Under the pieces are notes generated by a model. It was given only the letters and a program-made list of their open reading frames with translations, searched no databases and was not told where the DNA came from. Of a stretch of 64,000 nucleotides of DNA, positions 47,312 through 59,702 are shown piece after piece; the stretch's first letter is position 1, and each line of letters starts with the position of its first letter. Position numbers and translations under genes: made by a program. Source of the stretch: Solanum dulcamara (taxonomy: Eukaryota; Streptophyta; Magnoliopsida; Solanales; Solanaceae); NCBI RefSeq assembly GCF_947179165.1, contig NC_077238.1, forward strand, positions 80,877,757 through 80,941,756, read 5' to 3'.

Positions 47312-48004
47312 GATACTTATAGGGGTGCTCACGGTTCGGTTTGGATTGGTTTTTATTTAAAAAATAACCAAACCAATTGAGTCGGTTTTTCAAATTGTCA
47401 AATCAAACCAAACCAAACTATATCGGTTTTTACTATTCGGTTTTTGTCGGTTTTTATCGGTTTTTGTCGGTTTTTAAAATACCTTGTAGTCACTATTTGA
47501 ATAAACAGAAAATAAATTTCAAAAGTATTTTCTTATTATAAATTTCATTGTAGCTAGTAGCTAGTAGTCAAGATTGACGCATACATATTTAATAATAGAG
47601 AATGACTCACCTAAAGTTTTACTATTTGTAATTGTGAGTAGCTTTTCTGCGTATGAAGTCTATATTTTATTTATTTTTACTTTATTTAGTATAATTCAAA
47701 AGAATGGCCCAAGATCAAAAATATAAAAACTCAATATAAATTGTATTTTTTTCATAAAAAAATTTAAACACACACATATATATACAAATTTAATTTTTAA
47801 AATATGTATATATAAAGTCGGTTTGGTTCGTTTTTTTTGGTTTTTTTTAGACTTGAAACCAAAACCAAACCAAATATAGTCGGTTTTTAAATTTAAAAAC
47901 CAAACCAAATCAAACCAAATAAATGTCGGGTTTTTTTTCCGGTTTGGTTTGGTTATCGGTTTGGTTCGGTTTTTTGATTTTTCGTGTTCAGCCCTAGATA
48001 CTTA
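47312..48004. mobile_element. GGTTT-rich MITE with 8-bp target duplication
   Basis: The direct repeat GATACTTA stands at 47312-47319 and 47997-48004. The 677-bp element between starts TAGGGGTGCTCACGGTTCGG and ends with the complement of TAGGGCTGAACACGAAAAAT. Its interior is packed with CGGTTTTT and AAACCAAACC words in inverted arrangement, so the whole element can fold back on itself. An 8-bp duplication suggests a hAT-type origin. Confidence 0.8.
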
Positions 48005-48623
48005 TATACATGAAACCAACAAATAAATGCTCTTGTGTTTGGGTGTTTTTATTTTCATAAATAAAATATATATGTATATAATTTATTGGTTCGATTTTAA
48101 TTATTTCTTCAGATTTTTAAAAATCAAACCAAATATTATTAATTTTTAAAAATGTAAAATCAAACTAAACCAAATATAAATAAAATCGATTTATTTAACA
48201 GAAATTTTCAATTTGGATCCATTTTTTATCTAAATGAACATTCCTACTAGGATTACACTTGTTGTTAGGGTAGAAAAGTACATCTTTTCAAATAACTCTG
48301 CGTTTCCCAAAAGTTCTCCCAAACCTAAAAGGAAAATATTAAGACCAATTAATAGACCCAACCAAGTAAGAATCTCCCTATTCCTAATTCGATTTCATTA
48401 ATCAAGCACAATTAATTCTTTAATATACTCGATTCCTTGCTACTTGTTAAGAACTCAATGCAACTTCCACCCTTCCAAGCAAGAAATGGATATGTAGGAC
48501 TTATAATCTTGTGTTTGCAACCATCAAATTCACAAATAAAAATCATGTAAACAAATAGATAATCACAATGCAAATAATAATAAGCAAGATAAACTAATTT
48601 TTAATCTTATAAAAGTCATAAGA
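48005..48623. other. Intergenic DNA before the Copia element
   Basis: The first 240 bases again contain AAATCAAACCAAAT-type words, a degraded relative of the element at 47320. No gene is visible. Confidence 0.4.
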
Positions 48624-49211
48624 GTCGACAACCCAGTTAATGGGTTTAGCTACTCATACTAGAAAAATACCACCATTTTGTTAACGAATGGTGAACGGTG
48701 AAATACAAATTTCACCTATAAAAGGAGCTCTTCAGTTCTTCATTTCAGACACCAATTCACAGAGAGAAAAATATTTAGAGAGCTGTGGGGATTCCATAGA
48801 CTATAAGAAAATAGTCTGTGAAGAAAATTAGAGTGTGAGCGATATTTTTTATAAGGTGGTAAATCAAAAGAGTGTTATTTCTTTTGAGTGTGTGGTAGTC
48901 TTTTTTTGAGTGTTGTACTCGGTACTACCCAGTGTAAAATTTTTTACTATAGTGATATCAGTTGCTCCTCTTAGCCCGTGGTTTTTTCCTTATTTAAAAG
49001 GATTTCCACGTAAAATTCTTGGTGTCATTATTTTTTTCATTTTATTTCTACTATTTTGACTATATATATTTTGTGTTAGTCCGCATTTTCCCAACAAACT
49101 GGTATCAGAACAAGATTTTATCTGAGTATGCTCTGTGGTTGCAGCATAATCTAAACTTTCACATCAGAAAAGATTTACTTTGATTTAATATATATTTTTT
49201 TAGGGATAACG

Positions 49212-50758
49212 ATGGAAACCAACACTAATAGAATGGTTACCTTGAATGGTATTAATTATGACATTTCGAAGGGAAAAATGAAAGACTTGTTTTATGTTAA
49301 GAATTTTTATTAACCAGTGTTTACCACTGTAAAGCCTGATAATAAAACAGATGAAGAGTGAAATATGTTGCACAGACATGTGTGTGAATTTATTAGGCAA
49401 TGGATTGACGATTATGTGTTGAATCATATTTCTGGGAAGACAAACGCTCGTACCCTATGGGGCATCTTGAAAGCTTATATGTTTGGAAGACTGGAATAAT
49501 AAAATGTTCTTAACAAAGCAAATGTTAAGTTTAAAATATCATGATCATCTCAATAATTTCCAGGAAATCATGAACCAATTGTCTGCTATGGGCATTAAAT
49601 TTGACGAAGAAATTCAAGGCTTGTTTCTACTTGGTTCCCTACCAGATTCTTGGAAAATATTTAGAACTTCATTGTCAAATTCTGCTCCGCATAGTGTGAT
49701 CTCTATGAATTCCGCCAAGAGTAGTATCTTGAACGAAGAAATAAGAAGAAAATCCCAAGGTTCTTCTTCTTCATTAGATGTCCTGGTAACTAGCTCTCAG
49801 GGGAGAAATAAAAATTATAGTTCTCAAAATAGAGAACATAGCAGAACCAAATACAGAGGCAGACTTAGGGATATTGAGTGTTATTATTGTGGCATGAAAG
49901 GGCACACAAAGAGTTTCTGCCAAAAATTAAAGAGGGAGAACAAATAAAAAGAGGAAAATAAAGAAGATGGCAATGAAAATTATTTAACCACCATTTCCAC
50001 CAAAGATCTTGTTACAGTCCTTGATGCAGATCTGATAAATAGTGCTTGTGATGAGTTAAGCTGGGTTGTGGACACTAGTGTCGTATCTCAAGTGACATCA
50101 AGGAAGGAATTTTTCTCTTCCTATACTCCTGGTGACTTTGGAACCCTGAGTATGGGTAATGAGACTGTATCTAGGGTGGTTGGTGTTGGTACAATCTGTT
50201 TGGAAACTAGTATTGGAACTAAACTAGTTTTGAACAATGTAAAACATGCACTTGACGTTCGTCTACACTTAATTTCTGTTGGTGTTCTAGATAATGAAGG
50301 ATATGTTAGTACCAATGGCGGTGAAAAATGGAAACTCATCAAGGGTTCCTTGGTTGTGGCTCGTGGTAACAAACATCGTGGTCTATATTAGACTATGGCT
50401 TCCACTTGTGCAAATATGGTAAATGCAGTTAAGAGCGATAACTCTTCAACGTTATGGCACAAGAGGCTTAGCCACATCAGTAAGAAAGGACTCAATGTTT
50501 TGGCCAAGAAGAAATTGTTGTCTGATTTTCAAAGTGCTAAATTAGAAAAGTGTGAGCACTGCTTGGTGGAAAAATAAAATTAGGTCTCCTTTAAGTCTAA
50601 CCCTCCTTCAAGAAAGACAGAGTTGCTTGAGTTGGTGCACTCTAATTTATGCGGTCCAATGAAGACAAAGACTTTGGATGGTGCACTCTACTTTGCCACT
50701 TTCATTGATGACTGCTCAAGAAAGCTTTGGATCTATATCTTGAAGACTAAAGACCAAG
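49212..50758 (+). pseudogene. Copia gag, protease and N-terminal integrase
   Basis: A gag start is recognisable at 49212 ([12 protein letters not shown]). Stop codons and a frameshift break it before the frame continues at about 49483. The nucleic-acid-binding zinc knuckle CYYCGMKGHTKSFC is intact (CX2CX4HX4C; 49882-49923). At the protease site the expected D(T/S)G is DTS, with no glycine. The integrase zinc-binding region is visible as LWHKRLSHISKKG (50452-50490) and CEHC. The integrase core starts with LELVHSNLCGP and FIDDCSRKLW. In-frame stops occur, for example at 49945-49947 and 50389-50391. The coding sequence is cut at 50758 by the inserted element and resumes at 53670. Confidence 0.88.
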
Positions 50759-53674
50759 TGTTATGTCATGACCTAGCCCCGTGACTAGTGTCCGAATTGG
50801 ACCCTCGTATACACACCTATTATCTATAGTTAATCGGCAATTAAACATGATATAGGATTTATATGGGTAGCACGTCGTCTCAAACTGTTACTTATATATA
50901 TACCAAAATCACCTATTTCTTAGGGAGTCTTAATTGTCAAAAATAAGATAACATAATATGTAAGCTGACAAGGCTTCCACTCCGAATGTAAACGTCCAAA
51001 AACATAAGTCATACTAGTACACCGGACATCATCTATATACAATCCACTCATGTGTCTACAGACCTCTAAGAGGATTATCAATAGCATATGACGGGACAGG
51101 GCCCCGTCGTACCCCTAAATACACAAATATATACATTATAAGGATTAGTACCCAAAGTTCGGGCTCCGAGACAATGGAGCACTTCAAACCCGTTGAGTAG
51201 AATCTTAAGCTGGCGGCTCTCCAAAATGAGTATCTGTACCTGCGGGCATGAAATGCAGCCCCCCGAATAAAGGGGGCCAGTACGAACTATGTACCGAGTA
51301 TGTAAAGCATAAAATACCGTAAAGGAGATCACATATGCAATAAAGATTCAGGAGCTATTCACTATACCTGTGTCTTATGAAATGAATACATGCATATCAT
51401 CATCATATATCATACCCGGCCCGTTAGGGGACTCGGTGTCACAATTATATCAATATATCGTTATATGTATATATATACCATACCCGGCTTTTTAGCAAGG
51501 GGCTCGGTTAATAGAGTAGGTTACACTGATATCGTACCCGACCCATTATGTGACTCGGTGCCATAATTATATTGTCATATCATCCTAACATCATATTATC
51601 ATATCACGTACCCGGCCCTCTAGTAAGGAACTCGGTGAATAATGTAGTGGAATCCATACATGATAACATACCCGGCCTATTGTAGGACTCGGTGAATAAT
51701 ACCATAACAATATGCACGAATAGAATATCATTAGCAACCTTGTGTAATTTGATCATTATCGAAGACTTAATGGAATAACCAAAACAATCCATCATTTGAC
51801 AACCAAGACAATAGTCATTATGAATCACACCAATTATGGATTATACTAAAATATGAATTATACCACAACATGAGTTATACTAACTAGGATGGATGGAATC
51901 ATACACATGAGTCAAGACATAACAATATAAATTCTGAAAATCAAGAACGTTAGCCATCCGAGTGTATCTACGAATAAGAGTTTCTTTGGGATTTAAGCAT
52001 ACGTCATTCGTTCGTTTCACATGGATCATGCCAAAAGAAGAAAATATTAACTTTACATACCTTTAGTGTTTATATGTATATGCTGTCCAATATTGTCTCA
52101 ACCTATATTAAAACGTTAAGCACTATGGTTAAGCTATGAACAAGAATAAAACGTACTCTATCGTTAGTAGGTTATTTCAAAAAACATTGGACAGCACCTC
52201 CCCTATACCGCTCACTTTTCCCACTTTCAAACCAGTCATATAATCATCAAGCAAAATCAACAATCCAAAATATTGACACAAAATAAGATTTATTATTGAC
52301 AATAAGCCTAGAATGTTTCCACCCGACTCATGTTACCAAAGCAGTAAATTCGGAAAGCCGAGTACCTCAAGATGTATCTATATTTTGAAAATGAAAACAG
52401 CAAAACTGGACTTTATGACCTTCGTGAAATGTTTAGATCTCTGACTTAAGTTTCCAATGCAAAAGAAATCAACTCAAAACTCATTTTCTACAAAGAGATA
52501 TCATCAAAACACTAACAGCTATACATGAGGGATTTTTCAATCCAGAATCTGGACAGAATTTTGCTTATGATTCATTCTTATTTTTCGATATAATAACAGC
52601 AGATATAGACTACAACATAAACATAAGAGTTGTAGGTACGTGTATTAGATTTCCAAAACATATTTAATATCTAAAATCGGAGGTCTAGACAATGAGATAT
52701 TCTAGAATTACTACCAGCTACACAATTCCAAAAACGGATTTGAACATTCATAATCTTCATACACCTTATCCCTCCAAATTCAAGAACAACAACTCATCAA
52801 CAACATCAAAACAATATCAACCATTATTATACGTCATCACCAAGCTAATTTCATCCATTTAAGCTACCTAAAACAACCCTTTAACCCATAAATCTCAACA
52901 AATCACCAAACGAGTTTATAACACTATTTTCTCCGTTCTAATCCGTTAAAACTCTAACTAAACTTGTTAACATTGAAAAGAAGACTTTCATATTACCTTA
53001 AATTTGCAGAGACCACATTGAATATTCTCTTTATTGATTGATATCTACCTCAAATTGAAGCTAACACGATGTACAACAATTTTCTCTTCGTGAGCTTTGG
53101 ATTTTGGGACTCGAATTTTGGTCGGATTTGGTATTTCTCTCAAGAACTCCCTTTCTCTCTCTCTCTGGAAATTTCCAGAATTGTGTTGGTCTAAAGTATG
53201 AAGGAATAGATACAAAAAATCAGATTTAATTTCGTGGGCATTGGGCCTGACCCGAATTAGAATTGGGTTGGGCCGAATCCACTATTTAGTTTGGCCTATC
53301 AGACTTAAAATGTCTATATCTTATTACTCCGATATCGTATATCATCCCACGACCTATGGTTGGAAAGATATTTTCATTATCTACAACTTTCATTTTGAGA
53401 GTTTTCCCAAATTCCCAAATTCTAAAGAGGTTATGGCCTCCCGAAGTCAGCTTATCTGAAACATGACTTTAAGAAAAACATATCTGATGGCTTCTATTTT
53501 AATTTGGCCCAAGGGTCCTTCTTGAGATGTATTTTACTTCACATAAATTATTCATATAACTTGACATCTACAACAAATCATGTCCTTTTAAAATTCAAAA
53601 TTAAAAGTCCTTGAATTTATAACCGTTAGCTTACGAATAATCCAAGATGCAAAAATACGGAATGTAATATGTTA
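50759..53674. mobile_element. 2.9-kb solo-LTR-like insertion inside Copia integrase, 5-bp target duplication
   Basis: The target repeat TGTTA lies at 50759-50763 and 53670-53674. Removing 50764-53669 with one repeat restores a continuous integrase frame across the junction (DQV, L, SVFKEF). The insert begins TGTCATGACCTAGCCC and ends GGAATGTAATA, a decayed form of a TG...CA LTR. It has no open frame of retroelement type. It contains four to five copies of a motif like ACCCGGCC followed by GACTCGGTG (51414-51690) and a CT microsatellite near 53153-53166. It resembles the long LTRs of Solanaceae gypsy elements and is best read as a solo LTR. Confidence 0.82.
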
Positions 53675-56071
53675 AGTGTCTTTAAGGAGTTTCAGGCTTC
53701 AGTTGAAAGAGAAACTGAAAGAAAATTAAAATGTATTTGTACTGATAATAGTGGTGAATATTGTGGACCATTTGACGAATACTGCTAGCATCAAAGTATT
53801 AGACACCAAAAGACTCTTCATAAGCTTAACAGGTTGGCTGAGAGGATGAACAAGACTTTGATGGAAAGAGTTAGATATTTACTTTCTGAAGCAAAGTTGT
53901 CGAACTCCTTTTGGGGTGGGCCTTATTGACCGCTACACATGTTATTAACTAATCTCCTGTTTTTTCTTTGCAAAGTGATGTTCCAAAAAGAATTTGATAT
54001 GGAAAAAATATTTCCTATGACCATTTGAAAGTATTTGGCTGCAAAGTCTTTGTACATATGTCGAAATATAAGAGGTCAAAGTTAGATGCCAAGACAAGCC
54101 AGTGTATCATTGTTGGATATGACCTTGATAAATTTGGTTATATACTATATGATCTAATTGAGAAGAAGCTTGTGAGAAGTCGCGATGTCGTCTTCATGGA
54201 AAATCAAACCATTGAAGATATTGACAAAGCGGAGAAGCTAAAATCTTCAACTTCGGATGGAGTAGTCCATCTTGATCAAGTTCCTCATACAAGTGTGAAT
54301 GATATTGGTGGGCTTGATGATCATGGTAACGCTCAGAATTAAGTCCTAGATCAACATATTGATATTGATAATAACAATGATGCTGTTATTGATGATGCCC
54401 TTACTCATGAAGTTGTGGAAGAAGCAAATAATCCTCTTAAGAGGTCCACAAGACAACGTATTCCCTCATCTCGTTATTTACCTAATGAGTATGTGTTACT
54501 CACTGACGGAGGTGAACCTGAGTGTTATGAGGAGGCCATGGACGATGAGCATAAGAATCAATGAATTGAAGCAATGCAAAATGAGATGAAATTTTTGTAT
54601 GAGAATCACGATTATGAGTTAGTAAAATTGCCTAAGGGCATGGGAGTTTTGAAGAATAAGTGGGTGTTCAAAGTAAAAGTTGAAGAACACAGCTTAAAGC
54701 TCAGGTACAAAGATAGATTGGTTGTTAAGGGATTTAGTCAAAGAAAGGGTATTGACTTTGATGAAATATTTTCTCCTATTATGAAAATGTCCTCCATTCG
54801 TATAGTTCTTGATTTATCTGCTAGTCTAAATTTAAAGATTGAGTAGATAGATGTGAATACGACCTTTCTTCACTGTGACCTAGAAGAGAAGATTTATATG
54901 GAACAACTTGAGGGCTTCAAAGTAAATAGTAGAGAAAATTTTGTGTGTGAACTCAAAAAAAGTCTCTACGGACTAAAGAAAACTCCTAGACAGTGGTACA
55001 AAAAATTTGAATATGTTATGAGGGAGCAAGGCTACAAAAAGACTTCTTCAGATTCTTATGTATTTGTACAAAAAATTTATGACGATGATTTTATCATGCT
55101 CATGCAATTTGTGGATAATATGTTGATTGTGGGCAGGAATACTTTCAAGATTGACAAGCTGAAGAAAGAATTGTGTAAGTCTTTTGCTATGAAAGACTTG
55201 GGTCATGCCAAATAAATTTTAGACATGAGAATTACTCATCTGAGGTATGAAAGGAAGATTTATCTGTCATAAGAAAAGTACATTGAATGTGTACTGGAGC
55301 GCTTCAACATGAAAAACACTAAGCCTGTTAGCATACCTCTTGTTGGTCATATGAAGTTGAACAAGAAGATGTGTCTTACAGTTAGGAAGGAAAAAGAGAG
55401 CATGGCCAAGGTTTCATATTCCTCCGTTGTCGAAAGTTTAATGTATGTAATGGTATGCACTAGACCTGATATTGCTCACGCAGTTGGTGTTGTCAGCAAG
55501 TTTCTCAACAACCCAAGAAAACATCATTGGGAAGTTGTAAAGTGGATACTCAAGTATCTAAGAGGAAGCTCAGATAAATGCTTATGTTTTGAAGGATCAA
55601 ATCCAATCTTGAAGGGCTATACAGATGTTGATATGGCAGGTGACCTTGATAACAGAAAATCCACTATTGGATATTTGTTTACTTTTTTAGAAGAAGCTAT
55701 ATCATGGCAATCGAAGTTGCAGAAGTGCATTGCACTGTCTACAACTGAAGTTGAGTATATTGTAGCTACTGAGGCTGGCAAGGAGATGATATGGCTCAAA
55801 CAACTTTTTCAAAAGTTTGGCTTGCATCAGAAAGAGTATGTCGTTTATTGTGACAGTCAAAGTGCGATAGACTTGAGCAAGAACTCAATGTACCATGCAA
55901 GGACTAAACACATAGATGTGAGATATCACTGGATTCGAGAAAAGATAGAAGACGAATCTATGCAAGTTGACAGGATCTCTACAAATGAAAATCCCGCAGA
56001 TATGCTAACCAAGGTGGTAACAAGAGACAAGTTCGATTTGTGCAAAGAACTTATTGGCATGAGCTCTTTCT
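53675..56071 (+). pseudogene. Copia C-terminal integrase, reverse transcriptase and RNase H
   Basis: The integrase core continues with TDNSGEYCG, then breaks into several frames up to about 54340. The reverse transcriptase starts near 54574 (KNKWVFKVK, RLVVKGFSQRKGIDFDEIFSP) and continues through DVNTTFLHCDLEEKIYMEQ and CELKKSLYGLKKTPRQWY. The catalytic box normally YVDD is FVDN here (55110-55121), so this copy would lack an active polymerase even without stops. In-frame stops lie at 54844-54846, 55213-55215 and 55270-55272. The RNase H part is open from 55309 to 56073, with GYTDVDMAGD, STTEVEYIVA, CDSQSAIDLSKN and ARTKHIDVRYHWIRE. It is most like the Tnt1/Tork group. Confidence 0.9.
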
Positions 56072-56121
56072 GAGAAAATGAAGTTACTTTATTCTAGTGC
56101 ATGGGACTGGAGGGGGAGATT

Positions 56122-56674
56122 TGTGGGGTCCATCCCATGGACCCTTTTTCCTTTTGTCAACAGTTGCTGCAATTGTTTTTCAAAAGAACAACCGATATTT
56201 CAGTCCAAAATGGCTACCCACTTTTTCAACAAATTTGCAATTGTAAATTGCTGATGTTTATCAAACAAAGTGGGCGATGGTAGGTAGGAAGAGCTCCTAT
56301 AAAAAGATCTCTTCAGCTCCTCATTTGATATATTAAATTCACAGACAAAGAAAAAAATATTTAGAAAGTTGTGAGAAATACCGTGGACTATAAGAAAATA
56401 GTATGTGAAAAAAATAGAGTGTGAGCGATATTTTTAATAAGATAGAGATCAAAAGAGTGTTTTTTTAGTGTAAGGTAGTCATTTTGAGTATTGTACTTGG
56501 TACTATCGAGTGTAAAATTTCTTACTAAAGTGATATCAGTTGCTCCTCTTGGCCCGTGGTTTTTCCCTTATTTAAAAGGATTTTCATGTAAAATTCTTGG
56601 TGTCATTATTTTTTCATTTTATTTTTACTATTTTGACAATATATATTTTTGTGTTAGTCCGTATTTTTCCAACG
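56122..56674 (+). repeat. Right LTR of the Copia element
   Basis: It starts TGTGGGGTCC directly after a polypurine tract and ends TTTTTCCAACG, one base off the CA end of the left LTR. A promoter-like CTATAAAAA lies at about 56294. The last 380 bases match 48713-49096 closely, including GTGAGCGATATTTTT, GATATCAGTTGCTCCTCTT and CCCGTGGTTTTT. Confidence 0.85.
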
Positions 56675-56775
56675 ATAAGCCAAGAATAAGACATAACATT
56701 CAAGTGCTTTAGACAAAGCAGAAACATCAATCAGAACATGTTAAACAATTAAACTTAGATAGGCAGAGACAACAC

Positions 56776-57491
56776 ATATTTGTTAAGATGGAAGGACACA
56801 AATCTGAAAACAGAGAAAATAAACAACACCAAATTTAACGTGAAAAAACCCTTCAAATTAAAGGTAACAATCACAAGATCTTCGAGATCTGAATTGCTCT
56901 ACTATAACAATAATAGGGTTACAAATATTCTCATAAATTACTACACAATAATTGTCAAGCAAGGAGAAGCAATAGTTACACCAACAAAAAGTAATAGGAA
57001 GAAAAACCACCCAAAACAGAGCTACTGTTCAGGATCTAAAACGGGAAGTTTCGGACCTCCAAATCACGTACAAATCAAACACTAATATATTAGTAACACT
57101 TAGTAAAAATTTCAGCCCAATCCAACGGTTAATGAATCGGCAAACGCAATTTGAAGGTTGATGGACAGAGAGGCAAAACTAATGCGGAAAACACTCTTTT
57201 CTTCTCTCTTCTCTCTTCTCTCTTGTTGAAAGCTCTCTCAAAAACCTCTCATATGTGCCTAATGTCTCTCAAAGACACTACCAATGAGCAATTGTATAAT
57301 TTTCTCAAATCATCCTATTTATAAAGTGGTATTTTTTCCTAAAGCCAAAACCAACTCCAAATAGAATTATAATTCCAATCATTTTCCAAATAGAATTGAG
57401 AATCAAATTAGGAGAATTATTCCAATCCGTTTACAAATAGGATTAGGTCATGTGCCTTTGGCTGGAACATGGGCCCTAGCCCAACAATATT
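56776..57491. mobile_element. Solo LTR 1 (706 bp) with 5-bp target duplication
   Basis: ATATT stands at 56776-56780 and 57487-57491. The 706-bp insert starts TGTTAAGATGG and ends CCCTAGCCCAACA, so it has TG...CA termini. No protein is encoded. The uninterrupted parent sequence at 45176-45500 has ATATTACCC at this place, which proves the insertion. A CT-rich tract occurs near 57196-57225. Confidence 0.93.
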
Positions 57492-57679
57492 ACCCATTAA
57501 AGATGACACTACATGAGCATAAGCACCTAGCTAAACCAGTAAAAATATATTAGAGCTTGACAACAGGTAACAACCATAATATCGAGCTTTAGATCAAGCA
57601 AGTGTAAGGGAAGTTTCTGAATTTAAACAAGAAATAAGAATCTATCAAATGATGACCTAAACGTAAGCTGGGATAGATT

Positions 57680-59671
57680 CAAACTGTCACGATCCAAAAT
57701 GGGCCATGAGTGGCACCCACACTTAACCTCCTAGGTGGGAGAACCAACGATACAAACCCCAACTAATAAATATGATAATAACACGGAAGCTCAATTACAT
57801 ATGTTTTCCCAAAATCTGAAAGTATCACATGAAGGACATCTAATTTCTAAAACTAAGTCTGGAAATATCAAACACCAAAATAAATAAATAACAAAATATG
57901 CCCGAAAACTAAAGACACTATGACATAACCGAGAAAATCTATCACGAGCTAGAAGGATAGCTCACCATGAAATCCAATGATCTTGAGACTGACTAGAGCT
58001 GAGGTCGAGTCGAAGTCGGTGGAACACTCGCTGCACTCTACAAAATAAAATAAGAAAAGATACAAGTAGGGGTCAGTACAAGACAACATGTACTGAGTAG
58101 GTATCATCGACCGACTCAAAATAGAAATCAATATACATAAAGTAATAGCGGAAAATCAACAACAACACTTAACAGGTGGCAACCAATGAACCATTACATA
58201 ACCAGTCAACAACATCAAGATCACACATGAGGACTCAAACCTCCACATCAGACTCTTTTGGAAAATGAGTTATTGGAGATTGTGTAGTATTAAGTTATTT
58301 TAATTTATTTTCCCTTAATATTACCGTGTCGGAACGTGACACCCGATCCAAATATAGCGTGTCGGAACGTGACATCCGATCCAAATATACCGTGTCGGAA
58401 TGTGACATTCGATCCAAATATAATTAATTTATCATTCTTCATGATTACATTCCTCTTCAGCCTTTTTATTGAAGGCACCATTTTTGATAGGAAAAGTTTA
58501 AGATTATGGCTAACATGGCCTCGGGATTTCAAACCAATCACAATAACATATCAATCATCCAAACCACAATAATTAAATGCATAGTAAACTTCACACATTA
58601 CTCAATGAATATCAATCACTATTAAGAGTCTATCTATGATATAGAATAAATCATAACCTATTTCAATCGAAGAACCGAAGTCAAACAAGCTAATCCTCCA
58701 ACGCCTTTCCTTTTCTCAATGCCTTAGAACGTTTTCAATCTAACAAGTATATAATATTCGTAATTAAATGAGTCCATAGACACTCATATTACTATATATA
58801 TCTAGCTTAAACCCAAAACTTACTCGAATCTATACTTAATTTCATCAATCTCAAGCTTAGGGTTAAGCCTCAATTTCTTTCAATAACATAAATCTCATTA
58901 TAATCATATACTATAATATACCTATTATTTAATTACTTATCTTAATATATCAAAACTTGAATTATAATGTGATAATTAATATACGAAATATGCATACTAG
59001 AAGCTAGACACAAGAAACGTTACTGCCAAACTATCCAATAATCACAATTCAAGAATTCCAATACAAATGATATGCACTTCTGAAAAAGAACGAAAATAAA
59101 ATAAAATAAAAGTAAACATAAAATTTTATGCCAATCTTCCAATGATCAATGCAATTCTTATCTATCCATCATTATCTCATTTTCACATAAGCATAGACAT
59201 CATTATTACCCTTGTTCCTCGTGCCTGCTACTTCTCTCAATTTTCAACCCATATCAATTCACTTATTCCTCTCTCTTCTATTTTTACCAAATAGAGATTA
59301 CTATCTATCCTGATAACAATTAATTATAGGCATAAATAGTGTACAAAGTAAAGAATCTCTCACCAGAAAACTCGATATCTCTTTAGTTTGTTCTGTATTC
59401 ACGCCAACCGCCTACGAACTTTTCTTTTCTAAATTTCTTTATGTAATTATAATTTATAAACCCTATCCTTTTGTTTTAATAATTGGTATAAAGTATTAAA
59501 TAAATTATCAACTTAGCCACTAATTAAATTAGTTATTTAAATTTATCCCTCAACTAAATAATTATAGTTATCAAATAGTCCAAAATATCTATTAAAAATT
59601 TACGGAGTGAGTTTTTTATGAAATAAAAAGACCCTAGTACTCAAAATGACCTAATGGGTCGTTACACAAAC
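57680..59671. mobile_element. Solo LTR 2 (1,982 bp) with 5-bp target duplication
   Basis: CAAAC stands at 57680-57684 and 59667-59671. The insert (57685-59666) starts TGTCACGATCC and ends GGGTCGTTACA. It matches the TGTCACGA...TTACA type of Solanaceae gypsy LTRs, and its start resembles the element at 50764. The parent copy at 45176-45500 reads straight through this point (GATTCAAACATGTATAATTC). No coding frame is present. A 33-bp tandem repeat lies inside it. Confidence 0.93.
58325..58423 (+). repeat. 33-bp tandem repeat, three units, inside solo LTR 2
   Basis: Units begin at 58325, 58358 and 58391, each with CGTGTCGGAA, TGACA and GATCCAAATATA. The unit length is exactly 33 bp and the differences are mostly C/T. 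The open minus-strand frame across it is a by-product of a period divisible by three. Confidence 0.9.
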
Positions 59672-59702
59672 ATATATAATTCAATAGCGTGTTGAACAGA
59701 TT

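Larger units (their letters stand above)
48640..56674 (+). mobile_element. Decayed Ty1/Copia (Tnt1-like) retrotransposon with nested insertion
   Basis: A full-length Copia layout is recognisable. Order on the plus strand: left LTR (ends CCCAACA at 49096), primer site TGGTATCAGAAC at 49100-49111, gag, protease, integrase, reverse transcriptase and RNase H. A polypurine tract (GGAGGGGGAGA at about 56109-56119) and the right LTR (56122-56674) follow. The LTRs agree well from the TATA-like CTATAAAAG (48716 and 56294) to their ends. Upstream of that the left LTR is strongly diverged or replaced, so its true start is uncertain. Stop codons and frameshifts occur throughout. A 2.9-kb element is inserted in the integrase region. 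Confidence 0.9.

Noticed and set aside
58305..58572. 78-codon frames on both strands with repeated residues
   Set aside because: They arise from the 33-bp tandem repeat inside a solo LTR.
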